Positions 45,834 through 54,582 of a stretch of DNA of 64,000 nt are shown piece after piece. Within the stretch, counting starts at the first letter, position 1. Every line of letters begins with the position of its first letter. This stretch comes from DRYS01 sp964491605 (lineage in GTDB: Archaea > Thermoproteota > CALKCG01 > B24 > DRYS01), in NCBI GenBank assembly GCA_964491605.1, contig CAZBGY010000005.1:17223-81222 (forward strand), given 5' to 3'. Position numbers and translations under genes: made by a program. Below the pieces are notes generated by a model, which did no database searches, was not told where the DNA came from, and saw only the letters and a list, made by a program, of their open reading frames with translations.

Positions 45834-46718
45834 TTACCCTCTTGTTATAGGCCCCCTACCCTCGACTAGGTATGGTAGGCTTTGAACTCTGAAAGCTACT
45901 ATCTTACCCTCAAACTCGGTTAGATAAGAGAGAAGGAGCTTTTTACCAAGCTTAGTTAAAGCATATACAGGTATGGCTACGCCTAACTGCATGATAGCTC
46001 TAGATCCCACTATCTCTCTAATGATCCTAGATGCACTCGCACACACGATATCAGCACCAGACGATATCCTCATAGCATCATCGCTAGAAGCACATGTATT
46101 GCATACGGAAAATATCGCGATCTCCACACCCATCTTAGATTCGATGCTACGTATAGCTTCGATAGAAGCAGATTCGAAACCAGCAATCGTAACAGCTATA
46201 CGTTTATAACCTAGCTCGATAGCTTTAACAATACCTTCAACTTGATCTATCTTAGCCGTAGATTCATCGATTGCGATACCACCCATACTCTTAACGTAGT
46301 CTATGATATCGTCTATTGGGCTTGTCCTTATGATACCCGTAAGTCTAGCTCCGATTCCCTGAATAAGCTTAGGATTAGATGTAACTACCGTACCGACGCC
46401 ATCGCATACCACGACGCCACAATCTATAAGCTTAAGATCCATGCATACAGAGATTATCTCAGAGCTACCGTAAGGAACAACCATAGACGAATCGAAGAGC
46501 CTATGCTTACAACAGAAACCGAAATCCTGGATCTTCTTCTCAACTATACGTCTAACAATATCGATATTCACCTCTCGTACCCCATACATGGATTCTAATA
46601 AAGGGCAGTATACAACCATAGGCTCCGATAGTATCTTTATCTCGCCACGCTTAAGCAACACTCTAGCACCACAACAGTAGAATTCATGCTCACCTACAAC
46701 CTCATCCAAGGATGACAT
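45834..46718 (-). CDS. DUF2099 protein (methanogenesis marker 8 family)
   Basis: 294 aa. The run VYCPLLESMYGV, DFGFCCKHRLFDSS, PYGSSEIISVCMDLKLIDCGVVVCDGVGTVV, IQGIGARLTGIIRTSPIDDII and AIDESTAKIDQVEGIVKAIELGYKRIAVT matches the DUF2099/Mmp8 family, found in methanogens and some other anaerobic archaea. Its function is not established. Many cysteines suggest metal or cluster binding. Divergent or isolated; the next gene downstream is the MFS transporter, 13 bases away after start correction. Confidence 0.83.
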   Translation of the reverse strand: MSSLDEVVGEHEFYCCGARVLLKRGEIKILSEPMVVYCPLLESMYGVREVNIDIVRRIVEKKIQDFGFCCKHRLFDSSMVVPYGSSEIISVCMDLKLIDCGVVVCDGVGTVVTSNPKLIQGIGARLTGIIRTSPIDDIIDYVKSMGGIAIDESTAKIDQVEGIVKAIELGYKRIAVTIAGFESASIEAIRSIESKMGVEIAIFSVCNTCASSDDAMRISSGADIVCASASRIIREIVGSRAIMQLGVAIPVYALTKLGKKLLLSYLTEFEGKIVAFRVQSLPYLVEGRGPITRG

Positions 46719-46849
46719 AGTACACCCGCTATGTTAAATGCGAGTTGATCCAAGATAAGCATAACTAATGTACGTGTTAGAAGCCTATCTACGATCTCAG
46801 CGATCCTTAAGAATATGGGTGGAAAGTCTATGGCAAATATTTACTATCA

Positions 46850-46868
46850 GGTTTACGTTATCGTAACC
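46850..46868. repeat. Hairpin, stem GGTT.ACG / CGTAACC
   Basis: A 7-pair stem with one bulged T and a TTAT loop. It shares its left arm, GGTTTACG, with the hairpin at 46990-47014. Confidence 0.6.
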
Positions 46869-46989
46869 TCCATACCTAATTTGTTTTAAGATTGAGCTAA
46901 AATCCATATTTAGAGACAGGTTACATGAGGTGTAGATGGATTGGAAGATTTATCGAGCCGCAGCTTCACCGTATACTTCCACCACTGCA

Positions 46990-47014
46990 TCGTAAACCCT
47001 AAGAAGGTTTACGA
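46990..47014. repeat. Perfect 9-base inverted repeat
   Basis: TCGTAAACC and GGTTTACGA are separated by 7 bases. The stem is perfect. Its position inside decayed reading frames could mark an end of a mobile element, but no such element is proven. Confidence 0.6.
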
Positions 47015-47298
47015 GAAAATATCGTAAGACAGTTATATTCAGCAGCTTATAAATATCATAATTACAAATATCTTGAAGAAGTATTCGCTGAACGTTCACG
47101 TAAGCTAACGACGGAATACATAAATTCTACTATTCTAGCGAGATTCCCCCTTCACCATTTAACCTGTAATCATAATGTGGATCCGTGGCGTATATAACGT
47201 TTAAGATTAAACCAGTATTCATGATAGGTATGTGAGAGCATACATCAAATTTTAACTTTAAGATTACGATCTATATAGAAGGTGAAGAGAGAAGTGCT

Positions 47299-49518
47299 AT
47301 GGATATACTATCCATCGTAGATACGGAGATTCGAAGACTTCATAGTAATTGTAGGATCATTTATTCTAGGATAGAGGATGCGGAGAGATTCAGGTATGGA
47401 CCTAGGATAAGCGAAGTTGATCTACATGGGAATCTTGCCGAAGCTCTATCGCTCTATGGATTTGAACGATTCTACGAATACCAGTACGAAGCTTACAAAT
47501 ATATTTTAGATGGAGCGGATACCATGATAGTTTCAGGTACGGCTACAGGTAAGACTGAAGCCTTCATAATACCTGTTATAGATAGGATATTGAAGGAGGG
47601 GATTAGAGCTCTCATCATATATCCTACTAAAGCTCTTGCTCGAGATCAATTCAGTAGGTTCACTAAATTCGGCTTTATATCCGGCTTCAGAACAGCTATA
47701 TTCGACGGCGATACATCCGAATCTGAACGTAGAAGGATAGCTGAAAAGCCGCCCCATATACTCATCACGAACCCTGATATGATACACTACGGTTTAGCTG
47801 GATCCTCCAGATTTAGAATGGCTCTGAAAGGTGTAAGGATAATCGTCTTAGATGAAGCTCATATTTATGAGGGGGCTTTCGGATCCCATATGAAGTACAT
47901 ACTCGAGAGGCTTAAACTAACCCTAGGAGAATTACAGTTCGTGGCTAGTAGTGCGACTATAGGTAACCCGTATGAGTTTGGAAAAATGATGTTTGGGAGA
48001 GATGTTAAAGTCGTCTATGGCCCGAGAAGGGGGATGGGAGTAGCATACCATACGATAATATCGACTGGAGGCTTCAGTAGATGGCTGGTAGCATCTAAAC
48101 TTATATCGATCCTCTCATCGCATGGATTTAAAACGTTAACGTTCATCGATAGCCAGCAGATGGCTGAGATCGTAGCTAAACTTGCTAGACGCGAAGGTGC
48201 GAGTATCTACGTACATAGAGCTGGGCTGCCTAGGGAGGAGAGGATCGAGGTGGAAACTATGCTTAGATCCGGTAGGATAGATGGAGTAGTATCTACACCT
48301 ACACTCGAGCTCGGTATAGATATAGGCGTACTAGATGCAGTTATTATGGCTGCTCCACCTCCAAGCTACGTTAAATATCTTCAGAGATCTGGTAGAGCTG
48401 GTAGACGCGGCGTAGGCTATGTATTCATGATACTCAGCGACGATCCCATAGATGCATACTACGAGCGGAGACCGAGCGAGTACTACGAACAGGAGCTTAC
48501 ACCTATAGTGTTCGAACCTGATAATGAGGAGATAGCTAAGCTTCATGTTATGGGAGTGATAGCTCAAGGTGTTAGAGCCTATAGGAAGATACCTATGAAG
48601 TGGAAGCCTATACTAGATATGCTTCTAGCTAGCGGATATGTAACTGCCAATGATGGATACTATAGACTCACAGAAGCTGGGTGGAGCGTATTAAGAGAGT
48701 CTGGATTGAGGGGGGCGGGACCAAGGGTATCGATATACGATGCAGATGGATATATAATAGGATTTAGGGAGCTACCAGCTGCTCTTCACGATTTACATCC
48801 TCACGCTATTTACATCCATCAAGGGGAGGTATACGAGGTTATAGGGTTAGATCTTGATAGGTATACCGCTAGGGTTGTGAGAATAGGTTACGATCCATCG
48901 TTCTATACTAGAGCACTCTACGAGGTATACATAGATAGAGTAAGGGTTGAGGATAAGCGTATCGTAGATGGGATACCTGCGATTTACGGTGAAGGATGCA
49001 TCACGAGGAGTATCATAGGTTATACTATCCACGATCTGTATGGCGGGGAGATGAAGCGACCCATATCGATATGCTATCTAGACGAACCTATATCTTGGAC
49101 CTATAAAACTAAGCTCACAATAGCTAGGTATGGTAGCGAGGTTGATATCGAAGGTATACATGCATTAGAACATACCTTGATACATTCAGCTAGGATCATA
49201 GTTGGGGCAGGATTAACAGATTTAGGAGGCGTGAGTTATCCTAGCGGACATATAGTCGTATATGATTCTACACCTGGTGGATCTGGGTTAGCGAAACTGC
49301 TATACAGGAATCTAAATAAAGCGCATAGAGTATCTTACAGAATACTTTCGGAGTGTGCATGCGACGATGGATGCCCTAGATGCGTATACGATCCATTCTG
49401 CGGTAACGGTAATAGACTATTATCTAGGAGGATGGCTTTAAGACTTCTAGAATCTGTATTGGGGAATAAAGTTAAAGTAGAGTACGATATAGAGCCAAAG
49501 GGTAAATCTACACCGTGA
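47299..49518 (+). CDS. DEAD/DEAH helicase, Hrq1/DUF1998-like
   Basis: 739 aa superfamily 2 helicase. Walker A is SGTATGKTEA (about residue 80), Walker B is VLDEAHIY (about 191), motif III SSATIGNP, and motif VI is LQRSGRAGRRG (about 360). The C-terminal part is DUF1998-like, with a cysteine cluster (ECACDDGCPRCVYDPFC) that binds zinc or an iron-sulfur cluster. This layout matches the Hrq1/MrfA group, RecQ4-related 3'-5' helicases used in cross-link and other repair. ATG start. Single gene. Confidence 0.9.
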   Translation: MDILSIVDTEIRRLHSNCRIIYSRIEDAERFRYGPRISEVDLHGNLAEALSLYGFERFYEYQYEAYKYILDGADTMIVSGTATGKTEAFIIPVIDRILKEGIRALIIYPTKALARDQFSRFTKFGFISGFRTAIFDGDTSESERRRIAEKPPHILITNPDMIHYGLAGSSRFRMALKGVRIIVLDEAHIYEGAFGSHMKYILERLKLTLGELQFVASSATIGNPYEFGKMMFGRDVKVVYGPRRGMGVAYHTIISTGGFSRWLVASKLISILSSHGFKTLTFIDSQQMAEIVAKLARREGASIYVHRAGLPREERIEVETMLRSGRIDGVVSTPTLELGIDIGVLDAVIMAAPPPSYVKYLQRSGRAGRRGVGYVFMILSDDPIDAYYERRPSEYYEQELTPIVFEPDNEEIAKLHVMGVIAQGVRAYRKIPMKWKPILDMLLASGYVTANDGYYRLTEAGWSVLRESGLRGAGPRVSIYDADGYIIGFRELPAALHDLHPHAIYIHQGEVYEVIGLDLDRYTARVVRIGYDPSFYTRALYEVYIDRVRVEDKRIVDGIPAIYGEGCITRSIIGYTIHDLYGGEMKRPISICYLDEPISWTYKTKLTIARYGSEVDIEGIHALEHTLIHSARIIVGAGLTDLGGVSYPSGHIVVYDSTPGGSGLAKLLYRNLNKAHRVSYRILSECACDDGCPRCVYDPFCGNGNRLLSRRMALRLLESVLGNKVKVEYDIEPKGKSTP

Positions 49519-49535
49519 CCTCGTAATATTTACGG

Positions 49536-50687
49536 CTAACCTAGGATTGTATGCTTAATCCTCTCTATAGCCTCCCTTATAGTTTCGGAGGAGGCTGCGA
49601 TCGATATTCTTAAATGACCCTCACCAGCTTCACCGAACGCTATACCTGGAACAGTAGCAACCTTAGCCTCCTCTAAGAGCTTCTCTGAAAGCCGTATGGA
49701 TGAAGCTTCTATGCGGCTGAAATCCGGGAATAAGTAAAATGTACCCTTAGGTTTAACGCATTCGACGCCTGGTATCTCTGATAACAGATCGTAAGCTAGA
49801 TCTCTTCTCTCCCTATACTTATCCACCATGAATCTTACGTAATCTTCAGCTTCTCTGAGAGCTGTTAACGCAGCCATCTGTACAGCTGGGCTTACACATG
49901 AAACCATATAAGAGTGAACAGTACGTATAGCCCTAGTTACATCTCTGGATGCTACCACGTAGCCTATACGCCAACCCGTCATAGCGTATGTCTTAGAGAA
50001 CGAGTATACTGATACTACATACTCCCTAACGTCATGAATCGATGCTGGACTGAAATGTTTAGCACCATCGAATACTATCCTTTCATAAACTTCATCTGAT
50101 AGAATGTACACCTGCCTTTCAGCTGCGAATCTAGCTAGGCTAACGATATCATCGGTAGAATATACCGAGCCGGCAGGATTATTCGGTGTATTAATTATGA
50201 TAATCTTAGTTTTATCTGTAACCATATTTTCGATTAAATTTAGATCCAGTCTGTAATCTGGTGGTTTAAGCGGGATAGGTATAGGTACCCCGCCGGCAAG
50301 CCTAACAAACCCCCTATAGGCAGGCCATGCAGGCTCTGGTATTAACACTTCATCACCTATATCTACTAATGCTTGTATAGCGGAGAATATAGCTCCATAG
50401 CCTCCAATAGTAACCGTAATCTCATCGTCAGGATTAGCTTTCACAGAATTCTCCTTTAGAAGCTTCTCCGCTATAGCCTTCCTAAGCTCAGGTATACCAG
50501 CTGCGAACGTATAATGCGTCGCACCTTCATCCAGGGATTTCTTAGCAGCTTCTTTAACGATCCTCGGAGTATCGAAGTCTGGTTCACCTACGTGAAGCCC
50601 TAATACCCCGCTCATAGAGTTCACTCTATCCATAAGCTTACGTATGGGTGAGGGCTCTATCGACGATACACGATTCGAAATTCTCAT
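49536..50687 (-). CDS. Class I aminotransferase (aspartate/alanine type)
   Basis: 383-aa PLP enzyme of fold type I. The PLP-binding lysine is in YSFSKTYAMTGWRIGY (near residue 230); the NNPAGSVYS and SDEVYERIVF segments are also intact, unlike the class III homolog at 28 kb. The N-terminal SGVLGLHVGEPDFDTP segment is typical of archaeal aspartate/aromatic or alanine aminotransferases. Substrate specificity cannot be set from sequence. Confidence 0.92.
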   Translation of the reverse strand: MRISNRVSSIEPSPIRKLMDRVNSMSGVLGLHVGEPDFDTPRIVKEAAKKSLDEGATHYTFAAGIPELRKAIAEKLLKENSVKANPDDEITVTIGGYGAIFSAIQALVDIGDEVLIPEPAWPAYRGFVRLAGGVPIPIPLKPPDYRLDLNLIENMVTDKTKIIIINTPNNPAGSVYSTDDIVSLARFAAERQVYILSDEVYERIVFDGAKHFSPASIHDVREYVVSVYSFSKTYAMTGWRIGYVVASRDVTRAIRTVHSYMVSCVSPAVQMAALTALREAEDYVRFMVDKYRERRDLAYDLLSEIPGVECVKPKGTFYLFPDFSRIEASSIRLSEKLLEEAKVATVPGIAFGEAGEGHLRISIAASSETIREAIERIKHTILG

Positions 50688-50784
50688 GGAACTAGATAAT
50701 GGGTAGCGTGGAATCTTATAGATAAAACTTCCGGTCCTAATAGAAAGCCAAATATAGTTGTAGGGATGCTACTACGAATCGGAT

Positions 50785-51183
50785 TTGGATCTAAATAGTC
50801 AATCTGAAGAGAGGCTCTGGGCTCTCATAGCGTGGGCAGCTACGATAGTAGGTGCGGTAATAGCGTTGATACTTAAAGCACACTATAAGTATACGAGGTA
50901 CTGGGCATACCTATCTATATCGTTCTTCGTAGTAGCAGTGATCGCAAGTATATCGATCGGAGTCTTGTCGCTTATATTATCGATAATACCGTTCATAGGA
51001 ACTATTCTATCAGGAGTGATAGGTGCGTTATGCTCCTTACTACTATTCATAGTATGGGTGTTAGGTGTGGTGAAATCCTATAGAGGGGAATATTGGAAGA
51101 TACCAGTAGTATACGATATCGCAGAGAAGCTTTTCAGAATAGAATCTGAATTCTATCCGAGAACAGCTGGTAACGAAACGTGA
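50785..51183 (+). CDS. Small membrane protein, DUF4870-like
   Basis: 132 aa. Three hydrophobic helices (about residues 11-30, 42-75, 77-97) flank short polar loops, starting with SEERLWALIAWAATIVGAVIALIL and a conserved-looking YTRYWAYLSISFF, as in Tic20/DUF4870 proteins. The tail after residue 100 is soluble. TTG start. No function known. Confidence 0.65.
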   Translation: MDLNSQSEERLWALIAWAATIVGAVIALILKAHYKYTRYWAYLSISFFVVAVIASISIGVLSLILSIIPFIGTILSGVIGALCSLLLFIVWVLGVVKSYRGEYWKIPVVYDIAEKLFRIESEFYPRTAGNET

Positions 51184-51320
51184 AAACTTATACCTCTAAT
51201 CCGAAAATAGTACATGAATAGATAGAGTTTACGGAGGCATGCGACGGCCATACCGATACTATTCGACATAGTAATAATCTTTAGAATAATAAATGAGCGA
51301 TATACGTAGTAGTATAAAAG

Positions 51321-51533
51321 TTATATGCTATAACTACAAGTAAAATTAGGAAATCGATAATGAATTAGTTCATTTTTAGCTGCTTTAGATATGTTCTTCA
51401 CAACGCTTTCCGGCGTAAGTGACGCTATATAGTGGCTACTATATTTTGCCGCTTTGCGATCAACTGGGATCTCGAGAACTGTAATCAGTAGATAGAGTAA
51501 GCCTACTATTCGTACTAGCACTATCCACTCCAT
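51321..51533 (-). CDS. Possible small protein (70 aa) next to the scaffold gap
   Basis: Frame beginning MEWIVLVRIVGLLYLLITVLE (hydrophobic) and continuing with a polar helix (ESVVKNISKAAKNELIHY). Codon choice resembles local genes, but the match to any family is absent and no Shine-Dalgarno is obvious. The rest of this 430-base stretch (51184-51613) shows no other gene. It may be real, or a fragment of a larger gene disrupted near the gap. Confidence 0.3.
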   Translation of the reverse strand: MEWIVLVRIVGLLYLLITVLEIPVDRKAAKYSSHYIASLTPESVVKNISKAAKNELIHYRFPNFTCSYSI

Positions 51534-51613
51534 TCCTAGGCGAGAGGGCGATATTCAAACCGCGATAAGCCAGAACTCCAGCTTTCATCAGAATCTTACT
51601 ATTTAAAATAAGC

Positions 51614-51713
51614 NNNNNNNNNNNNNNNNNNNNNNNNNNNNNNNNNNNNNNNNNNNNNNNNNNNNNNNNNNNNNNNNNNNNNNNNNNNNNNNNNNNNNNN
51701 NNNNNNNNNNNNN
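51614..51713. other. Assembly gap of exactly 100 N
   Basis: A run of 100 N joins two contigs; the true distance is unknown. Gene order across this point is a scaffold inference only. Confidence 0.99.
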
Positions 51714-51724
51714 TCTGAATTAAT

Positions 51725-53605
51725 CTAGCTCCATATATCTATTCCTAGAGATTTGAGGCGAGTTTCTACGATATCCAGTATCGATAATTCTTCGAGCTTT
51801 CCCCTAGTGGGTATACCTCTATCATTCCATCCCCTATACTTATAGTATTCATCGAGCATGGGTTTCAATTTTACGATATATCCTTTCGCACCCCCCTCCT
51901 CGAGAGGCTCTGATAGAAACCTATCCGGAAGCGTATCGTCGCTAGAAGTTGCACCCGCTACTATATTGAATAATCTCTGTATATTCGATATCCTTTCACC
52001 ACACTTCTGAAGATCGGGTAGCTTCTTCTCTATACCGGTTACTAGAAGATAGAACCCGGCTATATGTCCTGGAGGTATTTGGACAAATTTGCAGAGGCCT
52101 AGAGATTCTAGTACATGATGCCAATCTTGCATAGTAGCTACAAGCCATCCTTTACCTTCGATTTCGAACCTATAGAATCTACGATATATCTTGAGATCAG
52201 GTATTCTCTCACCTTGTTCGATCCTCATAACCAGACCTTGCAGATGGCATGCACCTCTATTCGATGTAGCGTATTGTAACCCCATACCATTGAAGGCTCG
52301 AGGATCATGCATAGGTATCTCCAACCCCTTAACATGCATAGCATACTTCTCAGATCCTCTCCCGATCCTCATGGATGCGAGCCTACATCCTTCACCTAGT
52401 ATGTATCCAAAACCTATCCTTTCACCGATCAACTTCAATAGATCTACTATGAGAAGCGGATCACCCCATCTAAGCTGTAATCCTCCGGTATCCTCGATCG
52501 TTATCAAGCCTTTCTCGAAGCATTCTATAGCCCATGCTATCGTAACACCGGCAGATATGACGTCGAAACCGTAATCGTTACAGATCTTCTCCATATAGAT
52601 AAGCGATACAGGGTCGTCGTTGAGTAGGAGAGATCCTAGCGATGCCGCCGATTCGTATTCAGGCATCCTACCCTCGACCAATCCATACCTAGGATCCTCA
52701 ACTCTAGCCTCCTTCCAACAACCTACAGGGCATCCAAAGCAGGCCCTATGACGTTTAAGATAACGCTCTACCATATACTGGCCTTCTATCTTCGCTATAC
52801 CATCCCACTCTCCCTTTGTAAAGTTCTTTATAGGTACGTCGCCATATTGGTAGAATGAATCCATCTCACCGTTCGTTCCGTACGATGATAGAATTTGGAT
52901 TGTAGGAAAAGACATTATCGAAGGGTATAGACGAGCTACCATAGATCTAAGCTTATCAGGCCATCGCACCTTCACCTGATATCGACCCCTAACGGCTATA
53001 GCTTTAAGCCTCTTACTACCCATGACAGCCCCCAAACCAGTTCTACCTGCAACCCTCTCGCCACTCACTATGGAGGCATATCTCACTAACTTCTCACCCG
53101 CAGGCCCTATACATGCTACCTTAACCTCTGGATCTCCGAGCTCGGATACTATGTATCTCTCGGTTTCAGATGTCTTCAAACCCCAGAGATTAGAAGCATC
53201 CCTAAGCTCTATTCCTCCATCATCCACATATACGTATACAGGATTATCGGATCTGCCTTCGATTATAAGAGCGTCAAACCCAGCCTTCTTAAGCTCTACA
53301 CCCCAAAATCCGCCTAGATGGGATTCGCCCCATCCGAGGGTAAGCGGAGATCTACCCGCTACGACAGTACGAGATGATCCGGGAACTATCGTACCTGTTA
53401 ACGGCCCTACGGCGAATACAAGCTTATTAGACGGAGAAAAAGCATCTATTCTAGGGTCCACTTCCATGAATAGTATAAGCGAAGCTAAACCTACTCCTCC
53501 GAGTACTAAATCTAGGTACTCTGCTTTAACCTCTTCAATAGATATCTTACCATCGGATAGATCGATCCTAGCTATTCTACCAGTATATCCATACCACCCC
53601 TCCAT
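51725..53605 (-). CDS. aor: Tungsten-containing aldehyde:ferredoxin oxidoreductase
   Basis: 626-aa AOR-family enzyme oxidising aldehydes to acids with ferredoxin. The N-terminal domain (YTGRIARIDLSDGKISIEEV) and pterin-binding segments (GRSPLTLGWGESHLGGFWG), the 4Fe-4S cysteines CFGCPVGC near residue 292 and the late cysteine in ESLGLCKF near residue 500 are present. The AOR/GAPOR/FOR subtype is not decided. It lies 10 bases downstream of a fuculose-phosphate-type aldolase gene, so lactaldehyde is a likely substrate. Confidence 0.93.
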   Translation of the reverse strand: MEGWYGYTGRIARIDLSDGKISIEEVKAEYLDLVLGGVGLASLILFMEVDPRIDAFSPSNKLVFAVGPLTGTIVPGSSRTVVAGRSPLTLGWGESHLGGFWGVELKKAGFDALIIEGRSDNPVYVYVDDGGIELRDASNLWGLKTSETERYIVSELGDPEVKVACIGPAGEKLVRYASIVSGERVAGRTGLGAVMGSKRLKAIAVRGRYQVKVRWPDKLRSMVARLYPSIMSFPTIQILSSYGTNGEMDSFYQYGDVPIKNFTKGEWDGIAKIEGQYMVERYLKRHRACFGCPVGCWKEARVEDPRYGLVEGRMPEYESAASLGSLLLNDDPVSLIYMEKICNDYGFDVISAGVTIAWAIECFEKGLITIEDTGGLQLRWGDPLLIVDLLKLIGERIGFGYILGEGCRLASMRIGRGSEKYAMHVKGLEIPMHDPRAFNGMGLQYATSNRGACHLQGLVMRIEQGERIPDLKIYRRFYRFEIEGKGWLVATMQDWHHVLESLGLCKFVQIPPGHIAGFYLLVTGIEKKLPDLQKCGERISNIQRLFNIVAGATSSDDTLPDRFLSEPLEEGGAKGYIVKLKPMLDEYYKYRGWNDRGIPTRGKLEELSILDIVETRLKSLGIDIWS

Positions 53606-53615
53606 ATTCGAAGCC

Positions 53616-54269
53616 TCACCTAAGATACAGCCTAGATATAAGTTCCCTATCCTTCTCAGGTATCGTCGGGGGCTCCTTACCGCCGGAGGCTAGTATAGCT
53701 ACAAGCTGCGTTATAGCAACCTCTTCTAAAGTCTCGACTATAGCTTCAGCTTCTACAAGGTTATAGCCTAAAGCGACTACACCGTGATTCTGAAGTATTA
53801 GTGCTCTCACACCCTTAACCCTTTCAGCTACTAATTTGGCTAGCTCATCGGTTCCAGGATATGCGAAGGGAACTACAGGTACATTCCTAAGAGTTACCAC
53901 AGCCTCCACCGTTATAGGTTTAAGCTCTACACCTGCGAGAGCTAAGCCCGTCGTTATAGGGTTATGAGCATGTATCACGGCGTTGATATCAGGTCTTACA
54001 CGGTATATAGCCGTATGCATAGGCCATTCGACCGAAGGACGCATAAATCCTTCGATAACATCACCATCTAAACTTATCTTAACAAGATCATCAGGCTTCA
54101 AATCCCCCTTGAATACGCCGCTAGGCGTTATCCATATATTATCGGATCCAGGTATTCTAGCACTAACATTACCGCCCAAAGCAGATACCAACCCCCTATC
54201 ATATAGGGTTTTCATAACTCTGATTATCTCAAACCTCAACTCCTCTTCGCTGAAGATAGAATCACTCAT
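53616..54269 (-). CDS. fucA: Class II aldolase, L-fuculose-phosphate aldolase-like
   Basis: 217-aa zinc aldolase. SALGGNVSARIPGSDNIWITPSG (near 30), WPMHTAIYRVRPDINAVIHAHNP with zinc histidines (near 90) and ILQNHGVVALG (near 153) are the FucA pattern. In Methanocaldococcus a FucA homolog makes lactaldehyde for lactate and coenzyme F420. Here the next gene, 10 bases on, is an aldehyde oxidoreductase. ATG start with a normal length. Confidence 0.9.
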   Translation of the reverse strand: MSDSIFSEEELRFEIIRVMKTLYDRGLVSALGGNVSARIPGSDNIWITPSGVFKGDLKPDDLVKISLDGDVIEGFMRPSVEWPMHTAIYRVRPDINAVIHAHNPITTGLALAGVELKPITVEAVVTLRNVPVVPFAYPGTDELAKLVAERVKGVRALILQNHGVVALGYNLVEAEAIVETLEEVAITQLVAILASGGKEPPTIPEKDRELISRLYLR

Positions 54270-54377
54270 AGCTAAACACCGACATCATATGTTAACTCTA
54301 AATTTAAATATGATCGTTACGATTATGAGGGTATCCTAGGATAACGTTAATAAAGGAGCTGTGATATCCAAGCATAT

Positions 54378-54504
54378 GGAGGCCGCCGGCCATAGGGCGT
54401 GGGATCCACCCGCTCTCGTTCCGAACGCGGAAGTGAAAACACGCCACGTCTCTCAGCTCTATGGTGCGGGAGCCCATGAGAGCTGAGGGATGCCGGTAGC
54501 CTCC
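54378..54504 (+). rRNA. rrf: 5S ribosomal RNA
   Basis: A 127-base sequence with a closing helix (GGAGGC with GCCTCC, then GCCGGC with GCCGGT), the diagnostic CCGAACGCGGAAG loop at about 54421-54433, and a long, paired internal stem (CTCTCAGCTC with GAGCTGAG). The sequence is far richer in G and C than its surroundings, as in thermophilic RNA genes. It is not linked to 16S or 23S genes in this window, as in many archaea. Confidence 0.9.
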
Positions 54505-54563
54505 TACAAATCTAGCTAGGTATCCATCGTACGGTAAAGTTTATTATAGGGAGGTGGAGTTCC

Positions 54564-54582
54564 CAACTCTGATGAAGAGTTG
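54564..54582 (+). promoter_or_regulatory. Hairpin covering the likely start of the DUF1512 gene
   Basis: CAACTCT and AGAGTTG form a 7-pair stem with a GATGA loop, ending in the TTG at 54580. A TATA-like AAAGTTTATTATAGG lies about 25-40 bases upstream, so the hairpin is at or just after transcription start. It may hinder translation start at this TTG, or show that the true start is further in. Confidence 0.4.

Larger units (their letters stand above)
46719..47298. other. 580-base region without intact gene; hairpins and decayed reading frames
   Basis: No ORF of family-recognisable content is present. Two stem-loops share GGTTTACG (46850-46868 and 46990-47014). Between 46925 and 47200 short coding-like pieces occur in different frames: a TTG start behind GAGGTG reads MEDLSSRSFTVYFHHCIVN and stops after 28 codons, and another frame reads from about 47015 to 47200 with QLYSAAYKYHNYKYLEEVF. 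This looks like a decayed gene or mobile element, possibly IS200/IS605-like because of the hairpins, but that identity is a guess. The promoter of the helicase gene lies at the right end. Confidence 0.35.

Noticed and set aside
53022..53693. 223-aa plus-strand frame opposite the AOR gene
   Set aside because: Serine/proline-rich shadow of the AOR coding strand.
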